A DNA stretch of 64,000 bases, from NCBI GenBank assembly GCA_030077755.1, contig JAQJZZ010000018.1, forward strand, positions 1,178,001 to 1,242,000, read 5' to 3'. This stretch comes from Filosporella fistucella. Its lineage: Eukaryota; Ascomycota; Leotiomycetes; Helotiales. Below the pieces are notes generated by a model. It made no database searches, was not told where the DNA came from, and saw only the letters and a program-made list of their open reading frames with translations. Positions 47,009 through 59,861 of this stretch are shown here, one piece after another (position 1 is the stretch's first letter; each line of letters starts with the position of its first letter). A program made the translations under genes and the position numbers.

Positions 47009-47911
47009 CTATCGCTTCAAATGTGAGAAATCCTTCAGGAGATGTGCCATGTGAGTATTAGTGGTCTTGCCTCCTCGTCTAGCCTGTCTCTTCTTCTTCT
47101 CCTTGGGCTTTGGTGCAGCTTTGATACGCTTGGAGGGGTCTTCGCTGGCAGGCTTCTGTCCCGCATCTAAAAGCTTCCGAACCAACTCGTCGACACTTGG
47201 CAATTCAGTTCGATACCACATAGTTTGAAATTCAGGATCGATGTTGTGGAACAAGGTAGGATCATCACTCCAGATCATTCTCGCATGGTTGTCCTTCTTG
47301 GTCCTGGTAACAAGAATCTTATGCTCTTTCTCCAACTCATCAATAGCATCCTCGCAATCCGGCCAGCCGTCCTTCAAGTCTTTGACAGAGACGCCCTGTG
47401 CATCAGCCTTGCGTTGCAGATAGGCAATCAGATCTTGCTTGGTTCTGACGTTGATGATTGGTCTGTGGACGAAAGTGCCAGAGTCCCAGGTTTGAGTTTT
47501 CAGATTTGGGTCGGGCATCCATTTTACACGCTCGTGCTGTTGAAGGATTTTGGCGATCAGCTTTTTCTTGCGCTCGTCGACGTGAACTTGGCTCAAGTAC
47601 TCCAGAATCTCTCGAAATGTCTTGGCCTCGTCCTTCTTCTTCAGAAATTCAATGACATATGTGACCTGCGTAAAAGCTTCCGTTCCGTATCCAGTAGCAG
47701 CGGGTTGAGAATAAACCACGTTCTGCACTTCCCGCTTTCTCTTCTCCTTATTCTCATTGCGCGAGGCATTGGAAGCGTTCGATGGAGCTGGAGATGGGGC
47801 AGCTTCTGGAACTGGCGGAGCAAGCTTGCGCTGCTTTGTAGCAACCTTGGGAGCAGCAGACATGGCATCGATCTTGAATGCAGCCGTTTGCTGCTCGAGG
47901 TAGGACGACAT
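47009..47911 (-). CDS. TFA2: Transcription initiation factor IIE subunit beta
   Basis: TFIIE-beta, partner of TFIIE-alpha in the RNA polymerase II pre-initiation complex, where it aids TFIIH recruitment and promoter melting. Single exon, 300 aa from the ATG at 47911. Upstream in-frame sequence to 48040 has no ATG. The N-terminal 60 residues are Pro/Ala/Ser-rich with a KEKRKREV basic stretch. Residues about 75-150 fit the winged-helix core (TQVTYVIEFLKKKDEAKTFREIL), followed by the second winged helix with VHRPIINVRTKQDLIAYLQ. Then IDELEKEHKILVTRTKKDN and the IDPEFQTMWY segment typical of fungal Tfa2, and a very basic C-terminus (PKEKKKRQARRGGK). It is divergent from the Tpr-like gene. Confidence 0.95.
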   Translation of the reverse strand: MSSYLEQQTAAFKIDAMSAAPKVATKQRKLAPPVPEAAPSPAPSNASNASRNENKEKRKREVQNVVYSQPAATGYGTEAFTQVTYVIEFLKKKDEAKTFREILEYLSQVHVDERKKKLIAKILQQHERVKWMPDPNLKTQTWDSGTFVHRPIINVRTKQDLIAYLQRKADAQGVSVKDLKDGWPDCEDAIDELEKEHKILVTRTKKDNHARMIWSDDPTLFHNIDPEFQTMWYRTELPSVDELVRKLLDAGQKPASEDPSKRIKAAPKPKEKKKRQARRGGKTTNTHMAHLLKDFSHLKR

Positions 47912-48425
47912 CGTGACGTTGGTGGCGGAGAAAGCGCTGGAGCATGCAATCGAAGAAGGGTTAAGGATATCTAGAAGCGGTATTTGATTGACTGATTCCC
48001 CAAGTCGTAGTCGTGAATCGCAGTTGTGAATCGAGGACAAAGGAAATGGAACTTCAGCCCAAGCTAAATAAGGTTGCCTGAATGAAGTTCAAGTGGTCGA
48101 CTTCGAGCTTAAACATGGCTCGGTCTTGGCGTTCTAAAATCCGCGCTAGACGTTTGCAACAAGAGCTCTTCAAAGAACCTTGAAGTTGACTTTCAACACC
48201 ACCTCGCCTTTCTATACTGTCCAGATTCACCCTTGGACAGTATTGAGTAGAAAATTTCCGGACTATGCGCTAACCTTCGGCACGCATTCTCTTGAGATCA
48301 AGAATTCAGTCGGAACGAAAAACAACACAGCGCATCAACAACCAAACGCGGTTAACTTTCCAAATCCAGCACGACGATTTTCTCTATGAGACACCACCAC
48401 AATTGATGAGGAGTCCTTTGTAGCT
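47912..48425. promoter_or_regulatory. Divergent promoter, TFA2 / Tpr-like
   Basis: 514 bp between oppositely directed start codons of two essential nuclear genes. No specific motif is claimed. Confidence 0.5.
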
Positions 48426-51400
48426 ATGGCGACGGCGGTAATCGATGTCGATTATCTATCGACGTATCTGCGCGTTCCGTCACAAACCCTTGACTCTGTC
48501 ATCGATGCGCCAACAGCAGAGCTTGTCCGGTCGGTGTTGGAAGCAGTTACGGCGAAGGCACGAGAACACGATGAACTATTAGCAGACAAATTGCGAGCGG
48601 ATATTGAGTTGGAAAATGCTGTCAGAACCTCAGAAACGCGCATGCAAGGGCTTAAGGCGAATTTGGAGAGAGAACAGAAAACAGTGGAGGAGCTTCGCAC
48701 CAAGCTGAATGAAGAAGGTACCTATCGCCAAGTCACAATTGATTCATATGGAAAATTTCTAACCATGGGACCCAACAGAAAATACTCGGTCATCCCTTGA
48801 AAGCGAGCTTCAAGCCTTGAAGTCATCATCCTCTACTTCGACAACTGAGGTAGAAACTCTACGAACGAGAATTTCGTCGTTGGAGGCTGCAAATAGAGAC
48901 ACCATCGCTGTGCTCGAGTCAAAGACAACCGCCAATGATGAGCTTGCGAAAGACCTCCAAAAACAGCATCAGAAGGGACTGGAATTGAGCCAGCAAATCA
49001 CTACCCTGCAACAAACTATTCAAACCGCGAATTCTGCCGCCTCAGGTGCCAAGTTCCGCGAGCAGTCTTTGAAACAAGAAGTGGAATTGGCGAAGCGGAA
49101 CAATGAGTGGTTCGAGAACGAATTGAAGACGAAGAGTGCGGAGGCTTTGAAATTCAGGAAGGAGAAAGGTGCCAGAATTGCCGAGCTCCAACGTCAAAAT
49201 GAGGAGGCAACTTCCAATCTAGAAGCACTCAAGAGGACTGAACAGGCATTGCGTAATCGTCTTGATGAAGTGCAAAAGAAAGCGGAAGACTCCCTTGCAA
49301 AAGTCCAGCAACTCCAGGAATCAGCAGCCAAGACAGAGGAAGGATTCAAGCAAGAGCTAGACAGTTCTCGTCGACTTGCAGAACTACAATCTCAGCAAAC
49401 CGAGACTCACCGCAACAGACTTAAGGAGGTCGAAGCTGCACTTGAAAAGGCAAAGGATGATGCAGCCGAAGAGGTTGGTAGATGTCGCCAAGAGGCTGAG
49501 GCAGAGCGACAAGAACGAGAACAGTCAGAACACCGTATTGCAGAGTTGGAGGCAGAGGTCGATCGTCTCGAGGCTCTTGTTTCTCAACCACGTCAAGGCT
49601 CTGTACCCGGAACTCCACGCCAAGGCTTGAATGGATCTATGTTTGGAAGATCTGGATCACCTGCCCAATTTGGCACTCCCGGATCAGTTCGAAGCAAGTC
49701 TGCTATTACTGCAACGCAAGCAATTGACGAGCTTTACAAGGTCAAGGGTCAACTGGCGACAGAGAAACGGAGAGGTGATCGCCTTGCCGCTGAGATGGAA
49801 GACATGATGCAAGGCTTGGAAGCTAAGCAACCAGAAATTGAAGAGCTTCAGAACGAGCATGAACGTCTCCAACAAGAGGTGGTGGAGATGTCCAAGTTCG
49901 TGGACCAAACAGGCAAGGAGAGAGATCGCGCGAGGAAAGAGGCTAAAAAGGCAGAAAACGAGGCTTCTACCGCTCATGCTGAAGCAAACATATTGCGCCA
50001 GCAACTGCGAGATCTGAGTGCGCAAATCAAGATGCTCTTGTGTGATATTGACGCACGAGAACGTGGTCTGGAGGCATTGAGTCTGGAAGAAAGATCACAA
50101 CTCGAGCGCTTAGCTAGGGGAGAAGTGAGCGAAGATGCTTTTGAAGGGCTGACTGACACCGACCGATTCATCAGCCAACGTCTTACCGTGTTCCGCAATG
50201 TCAAGGAGCTTCAAGAGAAAAATCAAGAACTGCTCAAGATCACAAGGCAACTCGGTGCTCAAATGGAAAGCGAGGAAGCCTTGGCCGCCAAACATCAAGC
50301 AGCTAAAGACCATGAGGAAGTCCAAGTATTACTTGCGAAAATTGAGAATTACAAGGATGAACTTCAAGGTATGCTGATTCGGTCTGAAAGCTATATTAAG
50401 GAAAGGGACATGTTCCGCCGTATGCTCCAACATCGCGGGCAGCTCCCACCTCCATCCGAAGCAGGCTCGATGTTTGGACAGTCAATCGATGGCAATCTGA
50501 ACGGCGTACTGCAGTCGACAGAGCAGACACGAGAAAACACCAACGCAGTCTTGCTCCGAGAGCTCCAGGCGCATTTCGACCAGTATCGTAACGAGCAGGG
50601 TATCGATCGTCGTACCATGAAGGAGCAGCTAGACCAGTTATCAAAAGAAAAGGGGTCCCTTCAATCCGAGATTGCGAAGCTCAATAGCCAAGTCACTTTC
50701 ACTACTGAACGCTATGATCTGCTGCAATCTAATTATGTCATGTTGGAGAATGAGAATAAAGAGCTTCAAAAGCGTTCTCAGACTCTTTCCGAAGCATCCG
50801 CAAAACAAGACCTTCGGACTCAGCAGGTTGCAGAAGATCTCGTCGAAGCCAAAGGCTTGGTTGAGAGCATGCGTAATGAGAACGCTAATCTGAAGGCAGA
50901 GAAGAAACTTTGGAAAGACATTCAGGATCGTCTCAATCAGGACAACGAAGCCCTTATGAATGAGCGTACGCGATTGAACACCTTGATTGCCAACCAGCAG
51001 TCTTTGCAAAATGAGCGAGAGCTGTCTGATTCCGAGACAAGAAGAAGACTGCAATCCCAGGTGGAGTCCTTGGAAGCAGAATTGACCACCACAAAGCGTA
51101 AACTTAACGACGAGATGGAAGATAACAAAAAGGCTCAACTCCGGAAGGAATACGATTCTCAACAGAACCAGAAGCGTATTGATGATCTTGCCTCCAGTCT
51201 CAGCCAAGTACGAGAAGAGTTGGTGGCTGCCAAGACTACACGAGACCATCTTCAATCACGAGTCGATGATCTGACCATCGAGCTCAAGAGCGCTGAGGAA
51301 CGTGTTGAGTTACTTCAGCCGAGACCCACCCCTCGCCCTGGCACCAATGCTGATGCCGACGAGAGCAATTTACCTGAAGGGGAAGAAAATAGAGAGCAAG

Positions 51401-54400
51401 AACTAGCACTCGAGGTATCTGAGTTGAAGAGGGACCTTGAGTTGGCGAGATCGGAGCTCGAAAGCACCAAGACTCAAATGGAGCAATACAAATCGATCAG
51501 CCAGGAATCTGAAGAGGAATTGCAAAGTCTCAATGCCACCCAGGACGAATATCGCGAGGAAATGGACCGTGTCATGGAGGAGAAGGATTCCAAAATCCGT
51601 GAATTACAACAACGGATTGATGACATCTCTGCTGAATTGACCAACACGAACAACGAGCTCACTTCTCTGCGAAATCAACAAGCCGAGGTTGCAAGACAAG
51701 CCGAGGAGGGCAGAGCCATCCTGGAAGCTGAAATCTCCCGACTCAAAGATGAAGAGGACCGATACTCTACCGCTGCTCAATTCCACCAACAAGACCTTCG
51801 AGCTCAAGCAGCAATTGCTACCAAGGCACAACAGGACTACGAGAATGAGCTTGTCAAGCACGCCGAAGCTGCCAAGAATCTACAGAACTTGCGGGCCGAG
51901 TACAATCAGCTCAAAACCGAATCAGCGTCTCTTAAGGCAGACGCTGAGTCTGCAAGAGTTGCTCTGAAGCAAAGTGAAAGCTCGTGGGAAGAGCGACGAA
52001 GCCAGTTCGAGAAAGAATTGAAGGAATTGAGGACTCGACGTGACGATCTGAACGCCCAGAACAAGCTCCTGCACCAACAATTGGAGAATGTAGGAGCCCA
52101 GATATCTGGTCTTCAACAAAGCCGATCTACTCTTGCCGACACCCCAGAGGCTGGATCCCCAACTCCGGATGCAGCAAGCAACCGCAATGCCGATGGTCTG
52201 CGTGAATTAAATGCATTCTTGAGGCGCGAGAAGGAAATCGTGGAGGTACAATACGAGCTCAAGATTCAAGAAGCCAAGCGTCTTCAACAGCAACTCGACT
52301 ATGCACAATCGCAACTAGACGAGAGCAGGCTAAAGCTCGACCAAGAGCGTCGTCAGCATGCCGATGGTGGTCGAAGCTCAATTGCTCACAAGGACCTCAT
52401 GGAAAAGCTCAATGAACTGAATTTGTTCCGTGAAAGCAGTATCACGTTACGGAACGAAGCACGCCAGGCTCAAACTCAGTTGGCCGAGAAGACTAAGCGT
52501 GTTGAAGAACTGCTGGAGCAAATTCAGCCGTTGGAAACCAAGATCCGTGAGCTTGAACATGGCAAAGAAAGTATGGATGGCGAGCTGCGATTATTGCAAG
52601 AAGATAGGGATCGCTGGCAAAAACGTACACAAGATATCATATCTAAGTACGATCGCATCGATCCACAGGAAATGGAGCAGTTGAAGGAAAACCTTGAAAC
52701 CCTGAGGGCAGAAAAGGACTCGCTCATTGCAGAAAAGCAACCGCTTGAGGAGAAAATACAGGCCATGGAAACCGAGAAAGCAAACTGGCAACAATCCAGA
52801 CAAAAGCTGGTTGACCAAGCGAAAGAGCGAAACCGCATTAACACGAAGGAGAATCGGGAGCGAACTGCGGAAAGAGATGCCGCTTTGCAAGAGAAAGAGT
52901 CTCTTCAACAACAGCTATCTATTCTTCGCCAGGAATTTGAAACCATTACACGAGAGAAGGAAGCCGTTGAGCAGCAGCTCTCCTCTCTGAGCCAAGAAAT
53001 CGAGATGGTCAAGTCAGAAAGAGATCGTGCTCTGGCTTCTGCTATGACAGCTGCCTCCACTTCGAATAACACCACGCAAGCTTCTCCAGCAGTTGTGCAC
53101 ACAATTCAAAGTGACCCCGCCCTAGAAACTGAATTGAGAGACCTTCGCAAGGAAATGGACCAGGTCAATAGTGACAAACAGTTGCTAGAGACTGAGCTCA
53201 AGACATTGCGAGACCAGCTTGAGAAGACGAATTCTGCGCGAGACGCTGCCATCGCTGATGCAGCAGAAGCCCGATCAAAACAGATCGCTCCATCATCTGA
53301 CACCATTATGCAGAATGCCGATGAGGAAGGTCAGATCGATGAGTCTGCTCCTTCAGGGATTTCAGATGAGGAGAAACGCGCCTTGGAGGAACGCATAACC
53401 GCAGCTGAGACCAAAGCAAAGGAGCAGGAAGAAAGGGCTGCCAAGATTGAAGCACAAATGGAGGCCACTCTCAAAACTAGATCAGACAAGATGAAAGCCG
53501 CCTTAAACAAAAAGCTCACCGAATCTAAGGAGACCCTTAAGGCTGACCTTGAGTCCGAATACAAGCTGAAGTTAGAGCAAGAGAAGCAAATTTGGCTTGC
53601 AGAATCGAAAGCCACAGCTGGGCCTGAACCATTGAAGATTTCTACGGAGACGCCTAAGTCAACAGAAGGGATGACTTCAGCATTACCATCAACGCCAAGC
53701 AAAGCAACGGCAACAATTTCTCCTCCTGATGTACTCAGCTACTCGGATGCGCAAATCAGAGATTTGCTAGCGAAGCACCCCACGGGGAAACAAATTGTCT
53801 CGATGAACGTCAAGAAACAGCTTGACATCGAGAGGCAAAGAGTCAAAGAGGAACACGCTAAGGCCATTGCGGACTTTCAACAGAAGGCCGATAGTGCCAA
53901 ATCTCAAGCTGTTCTGATGGAAAGCAAGAAGTCCGCTTTGCGAATAAACATGTCCGAGAACAAGGTGAAGGCTGCTACGGGAAAGCTTGAAATTGTCGAG
54001 AGGGCGGCTCGAGATACACCACAGCGCCCTGTTGTCGAAGTGTGGGACGAGGCAAAAGTCTACAAGTTACCACCTGCTGTACCAACAGCGGCTCCTGCAA
54101 CTCCAGTCACAACTACATCTAGCATTGGTAAAACCACCCCATCATCTAAAGTTACATTTGTCGCTAACATAAGCAAAGCAGAACCTCTGTCGCAGGCAAA
54201 TGGGGCATCAACACCATCAAAACCAGCACCACAGGTCAAGGCCGAAACCCCTGTTCAAGCAACAGCTGCACCATCATCGAATGCAGCACCGACTCCAGCT
54301 GCTCCTAATGGGAATGTGGCAGTCCCTGCCTCGAGTATTCCGACTGTAAGTTACGGCTGAAATCTTTTATCCTTTATTTCACTGACAGTATCAGGCACCA

Positions 54401-54688
54401 CAGCCAAACGCCAGTAACCCACCACAGCGTGTTTCCTCCATCCCAACCATGCGAGGCGGTCCAGGTGGCATCCGCGGTGGACGTGGCAACAGTCAGATTT
54501 ATCAGCGTGGTGGAGCACAAGCACAAGGAAATAGGGGTAGAGGAGGCCAGAGAGGTGGAATGAATGCGGGCGCTCAGCCTTTCAGCCCATCTGGGCCGGC
54601 GGGAATTAAGCGTGCTCGAGATGAATCTATGGGTGCATCTCAACAAGGCAATGGGAAGAGACCTCGGGGTGGCGGACAAAATAATTAA
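48426..54688 (+). CDS. MLP1: Tpr/Mlp-family nuclear basket protein
   Basis: Giant coiled-coil nucleoporin of the nuclear pore basket (Mlp1/Mlp2 of yeast, Tpr of animals), involved in mRNA export surveillance and pore tethering. Exons 48426-48717, 48779-54345 and 54395-54688 give 2050 aa. Intron 1 (GTACCT..AACAG) joins NEEG to NTRSSLESELQ. Intron 2 (GTAAGT..CTGAC..TATCAG) leads into the last exon. Residues about 30-1650 are almost continuous heptad coiled coil. There is a Ser/Gly/Pro break at about residues 370-405 (TPRQGLNGSMFGRSGSPAQF) and others near AGSMFGQS and DTPEAGSPTPDA. The C-terminal about 400 residues are Ala/Pro/Thr-rich and end in an RGG-rich basic tail (RGGPGGIRGGRG). These match the family plan and length. 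The start ATG follows TAGCT and has good in-frame protein directly after it. Confidence 0.93.
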
Positions 54689-54886
54689 AAGGGAAATTTG
54701 CTGAACCGGTGTATCATATTTGCTATTGGCATAGCCATGAAGAGGTTTTCATTTGTTACACGAAACAGGTGGCGTTTAAAGGGAGGCTAAATCGCCTGTA
54801 AAACAATAAGCATAGGTGGCTATATCAATGAAGTCTGTGGGAGGCGCTGAACACAAAATGCTCTTTACCATGCGTAATGTGAGAAT
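54689..54886. other. Convergent 3' spacer
   Basis: Short spacer between the Tpr-like gene and dynactin p27; probably both 3' UTRs. Confidence 0.6.
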
Positions 54887-55498
54887 TTATTGGAATTTTG
54901 CTAGATTACTCGGGATAAGTTTTCGCAGAACCTCAATTTGACGTGCGACCATCTTGAGTTTTAGGTCTTCAACCCCACTACTATCCAGTCTCCGCATCCC
55001 ATTTCCGAATATCACAGTAAAGTCTGGGATAACCTCGCCGGGGGCTACTTGACATAATGGTCCAATCTTGCAATGCTATCATGCTGTCAGTGACATTTGC
55101 AATAGCACCATGGAGATACAAACCTTGCCCAAAACAGCACCTTTCCCAATCTTGGCATTGACTTCAATTACACACCCCTCTCCCACACTCTTTGCTTCCA
55201 CGACTGCCCCAACTTCGACGACTACGCCATTTCCTATCATGATCGCCCAGCCTTCATCCTCTGACATATCATTTTGCAGTCCTATTTGACAACGCTCACT
55301 GATTATACAATTGCTCCCAATTATTATAGGTGCATTTGCTGAGTTGAGTTTCGTTCGTGGGTGGACAACAGTATTTGACCCGATTGTGATGAGGTGAGTT
55401 CCGGTTAAAGAAGCTTGTTCTGCGATGACAAGAGATGAGGAGAGATTTGTCGGAGGCTTTGGAGCTGGAGGCATCATAGATGCGCGTTTGTTCGACAT
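54887..55498 (-). CDS. Dynactin subunit 6 (p27)
   Basis: Component of the pointed-end complex of dynactin, which links dynein to cargo on microtubules. Exons 55498-55124 and 55075-54887 give 187 aa, matching the roughly 190-aa family size. The intron (GTTTGT..GATAG, 48 nt) joins AVLGK to HCKIGPLCQVAPGEVIPD. The body shows the repeated hydrophobic hexapeptides of a left-handed beta-helix (LITIGSNTVVHP, IIIGSNCIISERCQIG, MIGNGVVVEVGAVVEA, CVIEVNAKIGKGAVLG). The C-terminal helix with LKLKMVARQIEVLRKLIP is highly typical of p27. Start: the ATG at 55498; the frame further upstream begins without ATG. Confidence 0.93.
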
Positions 55499-55942
55499 AT
55501 TGATGGTTGAGAGTCGGAACAAGCTGGGTATGAAGCAAAAGAGTGTTTATATCTGGGCTGGAGGTCAACAGTGAGGGTAAGTCTGTGGACCTGGAGTGGT
55601 AGCAAAGGTGTGTATCAGAATGAGCATTTTCAAGAATGATGTCAACGCCGCTCACTCTTTTGATTTCTTGGACTTGAGTCGCGGCTGAAACTGTTCACCT
55701 TGCAATGTTCATTGTTGATATTAAGCAAAGATTATTTTGTAGATTTTGATAATCGCGACATTAAATTAATGCATCTGTGGTCTTCCTCGCCACCGGTACA
55801 TGCAATACAGCCAATCAGATGTCGCACGATCTATGATGACAAGAGCTCCCCTCTACCTAGTTCATAATTCGAACCTCAAACTCAACATCCATCCAGCCGT
55901 TCCCTATTCAACTCGCTCAATTGAGCACAACCACCCTTCAAA
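55499..55942. promoter_or_regulatory. Divergent promoter, dynactin p27 / complex I 51-kDa
   Basis: 444 bp between opposite starts. Upstream ATGs at 55800 and 55818 lead only to a different frame and are not used in the model. Confidence 0.5.
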
Positions 55943-57629
55943 ATGCTTTCGCGACACGCGCCTTCACCGAAAGTTGTCTCCTCTCTCTCCACCCGTGTGC
56001 TTCCGTCAACCTCATGTGCCGCTGTCCGACTTCCTTCCTCCATTTCTCCAGCACAACAGTGTAGAGGACTCGCCACTGTTCAGGATGCTCCTCCTCCCCC
56101 TAAGAGGACTCAATTCGGTGGATTGAAGGATCAAGATCGTATCTTCCAAAACCTGTATGGGCATCATGGGGCGGATCTGGCAAGTGCAAAGAAATATGGC
56201 GATTGGCACAAGACGAAAGAAATATTGCTCAAGGGCCATGACTGGGTATGTTGCAATGGATGAATACAATCAATTGGGACGAAATTGACAATTGGCAGAT
56301 CATTTCTGAGATCAAAGCTTCGGGGCTTCGAGGACGTGGTGGTGCTGGGTTCCCTTCGGGCATGAAATGGGTAGGACTTTGTGCGACAGATCATACAAAA
56401 AATTGACTGACAAGAAATAGTCATTCATGAACTTCAAGGACTGGGACAAGGACAACAAGCCAAGATATTTGGTTGTCAATGCAGACGAAGGTGAACCTGG
56501 AACTTGCAAGGACCGAGAAATCATGAGAAAGGATCCTCATAAGCTCATCGAAGGATGTCTTGTTGCTGGACGGGCCATGAACTGCACAGCTGCATATATC
56601 TACATCCGTGGCGAATTCTACCATGAAGCCACAGTACTACAGCGAGCTATCCAAGAAGCATACAAAGATGGATTGATCGGAAAGAATGCCTGCGGAAGTG
56701 GTTACGATTTCGATGTGTACATCCACCGTGGAATGGGAGCTTATGTTTGTGGTGAGGAAACCTCACTCATTGAATCTCTTGAGGGTAAGCCCGGAAAGCC
56801 TCGTTTAAAGCCTCCTTTCCCTGCCTCGGTCGGTCTTTTCGGATGCCCGTCAACTGTTGCGAACGTCGAGACAATCGCAGTAGCACCTACAATTTGTCGG
56901 AGAGGAGGAGGCTGGTTCGCATCCTTTGGTCGTGAGCGAAACGCCGGAACGAAGCTCTTTTGTATCTCGGGTCACGTCAATAATCCGTGTACAGTCGAGG
57001 AAGAGATGAGTATTCCCCTGAGGGAGCTCATTGACAAGCATTGTGGTGGAGTTAGAGGAGGATGGGATAACTTGAAGGCCATCATTCCAGGAGGATCATC
57101 GACACCAATTCTGCCCAAGAGCGTTTGCGACAATCAATTGATGGACTTCGATGCGCTGAAGGACAGCCAGTCAGGTCTCGGTACTGCAGCCGTTATCGTT
57201 ATGGACAAGAGCACAGATGTTGTCCGTGCTATTTCAAGATTGAGCCATTTCTACAGACATGAGTCTTGTGGTCAATGCACACCTTGCAGAGAGGGTAGCA
57301 AGTGGACTGAGCAAATCATGAAGCGATTTGAGAAGGGCCAAGGAAGGGAGCGTGAAATTGATATGTTGCAAGAGTTAACGAAACAGGTTGAGGGACACAC
57401 AATCTGCGGTAAGTTCAACTACGTTATTAATATTAAACCTATACTAATTTTATTCCTAGCTCTCGGAGAGGCTTTCGCATGGCCTATCCAAGGTCTTATT
57501 AGACATTTCAGACCAGAGTTGGAGGCTAGGATGAAAGATTATGCCGAGAAGAATGGTGGTGCGGCGTTGGCGGGAGGATGGGATCACGATGCATTGAAGC
57601 AGGGACAACTTATTGCACCTGGTCAGTAG
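55943..57629 (+). CDS. nuo51: NADH:ubiquinone oxidoreductase 51-kDa subunit (NDUFV1)
   Basis: Core flavoprotein of mitochondrial complex I: binds NADH, FMN and the N3 4Fe-4S cluster. Exons 55943-56245, 56299-56370, 56421-57408 and 57460-57629 give 510 aa. The N-terminal 45 residues are a mitochondrial presequence ([19 protein letters not shown].., Arg/Ser-rich). Signatures: [14 protein letters not shown] (NADH/FMN), [29 protein letters not shown] (FMN loop), [12 protein letters not shown] and later HTIC for the 4Fe-4S cluster, all in place. Introns are GTATGT..GGCAG, GTAGGA..AATAG and GTAAGT..CCTAG. The last intron is 51 nt and stop-free in frame, so reading through it would insert 17 residues ([17 protein letters not shown] region) without a frameshift. 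The spliced form restores [12 protein letters not shown], which is conserved. Confidence 0.97.
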
Positions 57630-58798
57630 AGCAGATACCTCAGAGAATGTTTATAGAGTATCGGTTCTGTGTATTTATTGCTATTAAGCAGGCTCTTTGA
57701 TTAGGAGCAGTAGTTCAATCATGATTGGTTTTCCTTCTGACTTACCTCTTGGAGACATTGCGATTGGCGATGCGAGTTGAAAACTTTCTAGAGCTCGGCA
57801 GCTCTATAGAAGCACAGCACCAAAAGTAGGGCAATGTATCTATTCTCCAACTTCTTGTACGGATTCATTTTGCTGGTTACTGACTAGCTTGTTCCTGTAC
57901 GTGTGGATTTTAACTTTGTCCCTCTTGTACTTGCGTTTCTTCCTTCAACGCCTCGAATTCTACAAATGCTATGTGAAGTCAACAGGATGGCCTCCTACCT
58001 GAGTTCTCTATACGCGCTTTTATTGATAAATATTGTCTGCTACTTCTCTACATTACATCTCTCCACAAATCAATTGTCGGTGACAATTGCCAGTTAATGG
58101 GACTCGGAAAAATCTCTCAGACGATCAAGTTACCTAGATTCGCTTTCGCGAACCTATGAGGATAACTGGGTTTACAATGCTGTTGACTGGTACCTTCGAC
58201 AAAAAACTGAAATCGAGAGGCAGGTGCTGCTGAATCTGGGGTGGCTTGAGGGAGGCGGGATATTGATTATTCGACCTTCAACTGAGGATGAGAAAAGTGA
58301 GCCGGAGTGGGAATAGAAGATCATAGATCATGGAGAAGGCGGCTCATCTGAAGCTGAAAATTAAACCTAATGTTGAAGTTTTCTTAAAGCATTCCCGACA
58401 CTTTGCCTGGATGATTTTCATAGTTGAGGGACGTTCGAGCATCCCCTGAAATCGGGGAGCTGCCTCGAGGAGTAAGCGAGTAGCACTTAACTTCGAAAGG
58501 TGATATCATATCGATTCTTGTAGACAGTGACTTTCCCTTTGATGGAACATCAAGTCATATGAACAAGCACCATACCCACCTACAGAGGCCAATCATCACC
58601 CTCAAGAATAAGACCTCATATTGCGCATCCGCTTTCTCTAAAATGGCCTGAGACATTGCATGAATATCGCCAGCGCATGCTCAAATTTTCATCCCAGAGC
58701 TCAAGCCCACTCAGCCACTTCAAGCTCTTCCCATAACGCCATCATTATCAGTAAATACCTCAAGCCGAGAAATCTACCATCATATCGTCAAGTTCAAG
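57630..58798. other. Intergenic interval
   Basis: About 1.17 kb from the 3' end of the 51-kDa gene to the Pex11-like start. It holds the 3' flank and the promoter of the next gene. I see no coding evidence. Confidence 0.55.
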
Positions 58799-59646
58799 AT
58801 GACCTTCAAACAATTTGTCCGCTTCACAAACGATGCCAGTGCGTATTCCACAGTCATCACGTGATGGTGTGTACTCGTTCATACAGAATGTAATTGACTC
58901 TATCAAGGCGGCATCGAAAAGATACTTCGAATCCTCCAGTCGTTCTGCCAGATAGTGGCAGCTTATGTTCTGACAGCAGAAGATGCCTTGATATGGTGGG
59001 ACCTGCGAGCAAAGTTCGCGCTCGGTGAGTCTTTTCAACTCCGATCCCAATGAGAGCGAGAAGAATAGGAGACTGATCAGACATGATAGGTCGACGATAT
59101 ATCAGGTTCTTCAGGTTCTTGGAGAATTTCAGTAAAGTTTATGAGCTTATTTATACCGGACAAGATTTGAGAACTCTTCTTTTGATTGGCAAATGGGGAT
59201 TTATGGGACTTTATCTGGGATGTGAGAGTTTAACTGTGGTGAGTTGTTAAGTTGTCAATGTCAAAAAGAAGTTCTTAACTTTATGACAGTTGGACGCAGT
59301 CGGATTCTGGACAACGCCAAAGTGGACAGAAAGGTGTATTCTTGAGGGAAACAGATTCTGGTTCTACTCTTTGGTGTGTTCAATTCTAATTGGGTTGATG
59401 ACACTGGCACAGCCCGCGCAGGCACGGAAACCTGCTGTGGAGTCAGATAGGAAGAATGGCATTGCCAAAGTGGAAATAAAGAAAAAGGTGCAAGGCACCA
59501 AGAGAAAATTGGTTGGAGATTGTTTCGACCTATTGAGTCCTGGCAACATCACTGGCTGGATACCGACATCAGTCGCTGTTGTAGGATACTCGAGTGTTGT
59601 GAGCACAGTGCTTTCATCAAAGGATATCTTCGACAGATTAAGGTAG
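58799..59646 (+). CDS. Pex11-family peroxisomal membrane protein
   Basis: Peroxin-11-like protein, expected to promote peroxisome elongation and division at the peroxisomal membrane. Four inferred exons, 58799-58838, 58908-59024, 59090-59238 and 59290-59646, give 220 aa. The tiny first exon encodes MTFKQFVRFTNDA. The joined start reads FTNDASGIEKILRILQSFCQIVA, the amphipathic helix typical of Pex11 N-termini. Further family-like blocks are RRYIRFFRFLENF, the hydrophobic LLLIGKWGFMGLYLGCESLTV, and a C-terminal hydrophobic stretch in WIPTSVAVVGYSSVVSTVLS. Introns: GTGCGT..ATCAAG, GTGAGT..GATAG, GTGAGT..GACAG; the first acceptor is weak. Fungi have several Pex11 paralogues; the short length suggests a Pex11C-like one, but I cannot assign it. 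Confidence 0.82.
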
Positions 59647-59861
59647 ATTTGTATGATTTTGTGTATTTAGACTGATGTTTTGATAAACCCAACCCCCAAA
59701 ACCCTGCATTTGATGTCATCCCGTCTATCAATTACTCCCAGCACTTTCTCTATTCCAGTCTCATCTCCTATAGTCCTCTTTCGCTACGGATAGTCAAGTC
59801 TAATTGCAGAGAGCAGAGCCTGCTGGACTACCATCTATATGTTGTGAACATGTTAAACTCT

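Noticed and set aside
47912..48040. N-terminal extension of TFIIE-beta
   Set aside because: In frame but lacks an ATG; the ATG at 47911 gives the expected N-terminus.
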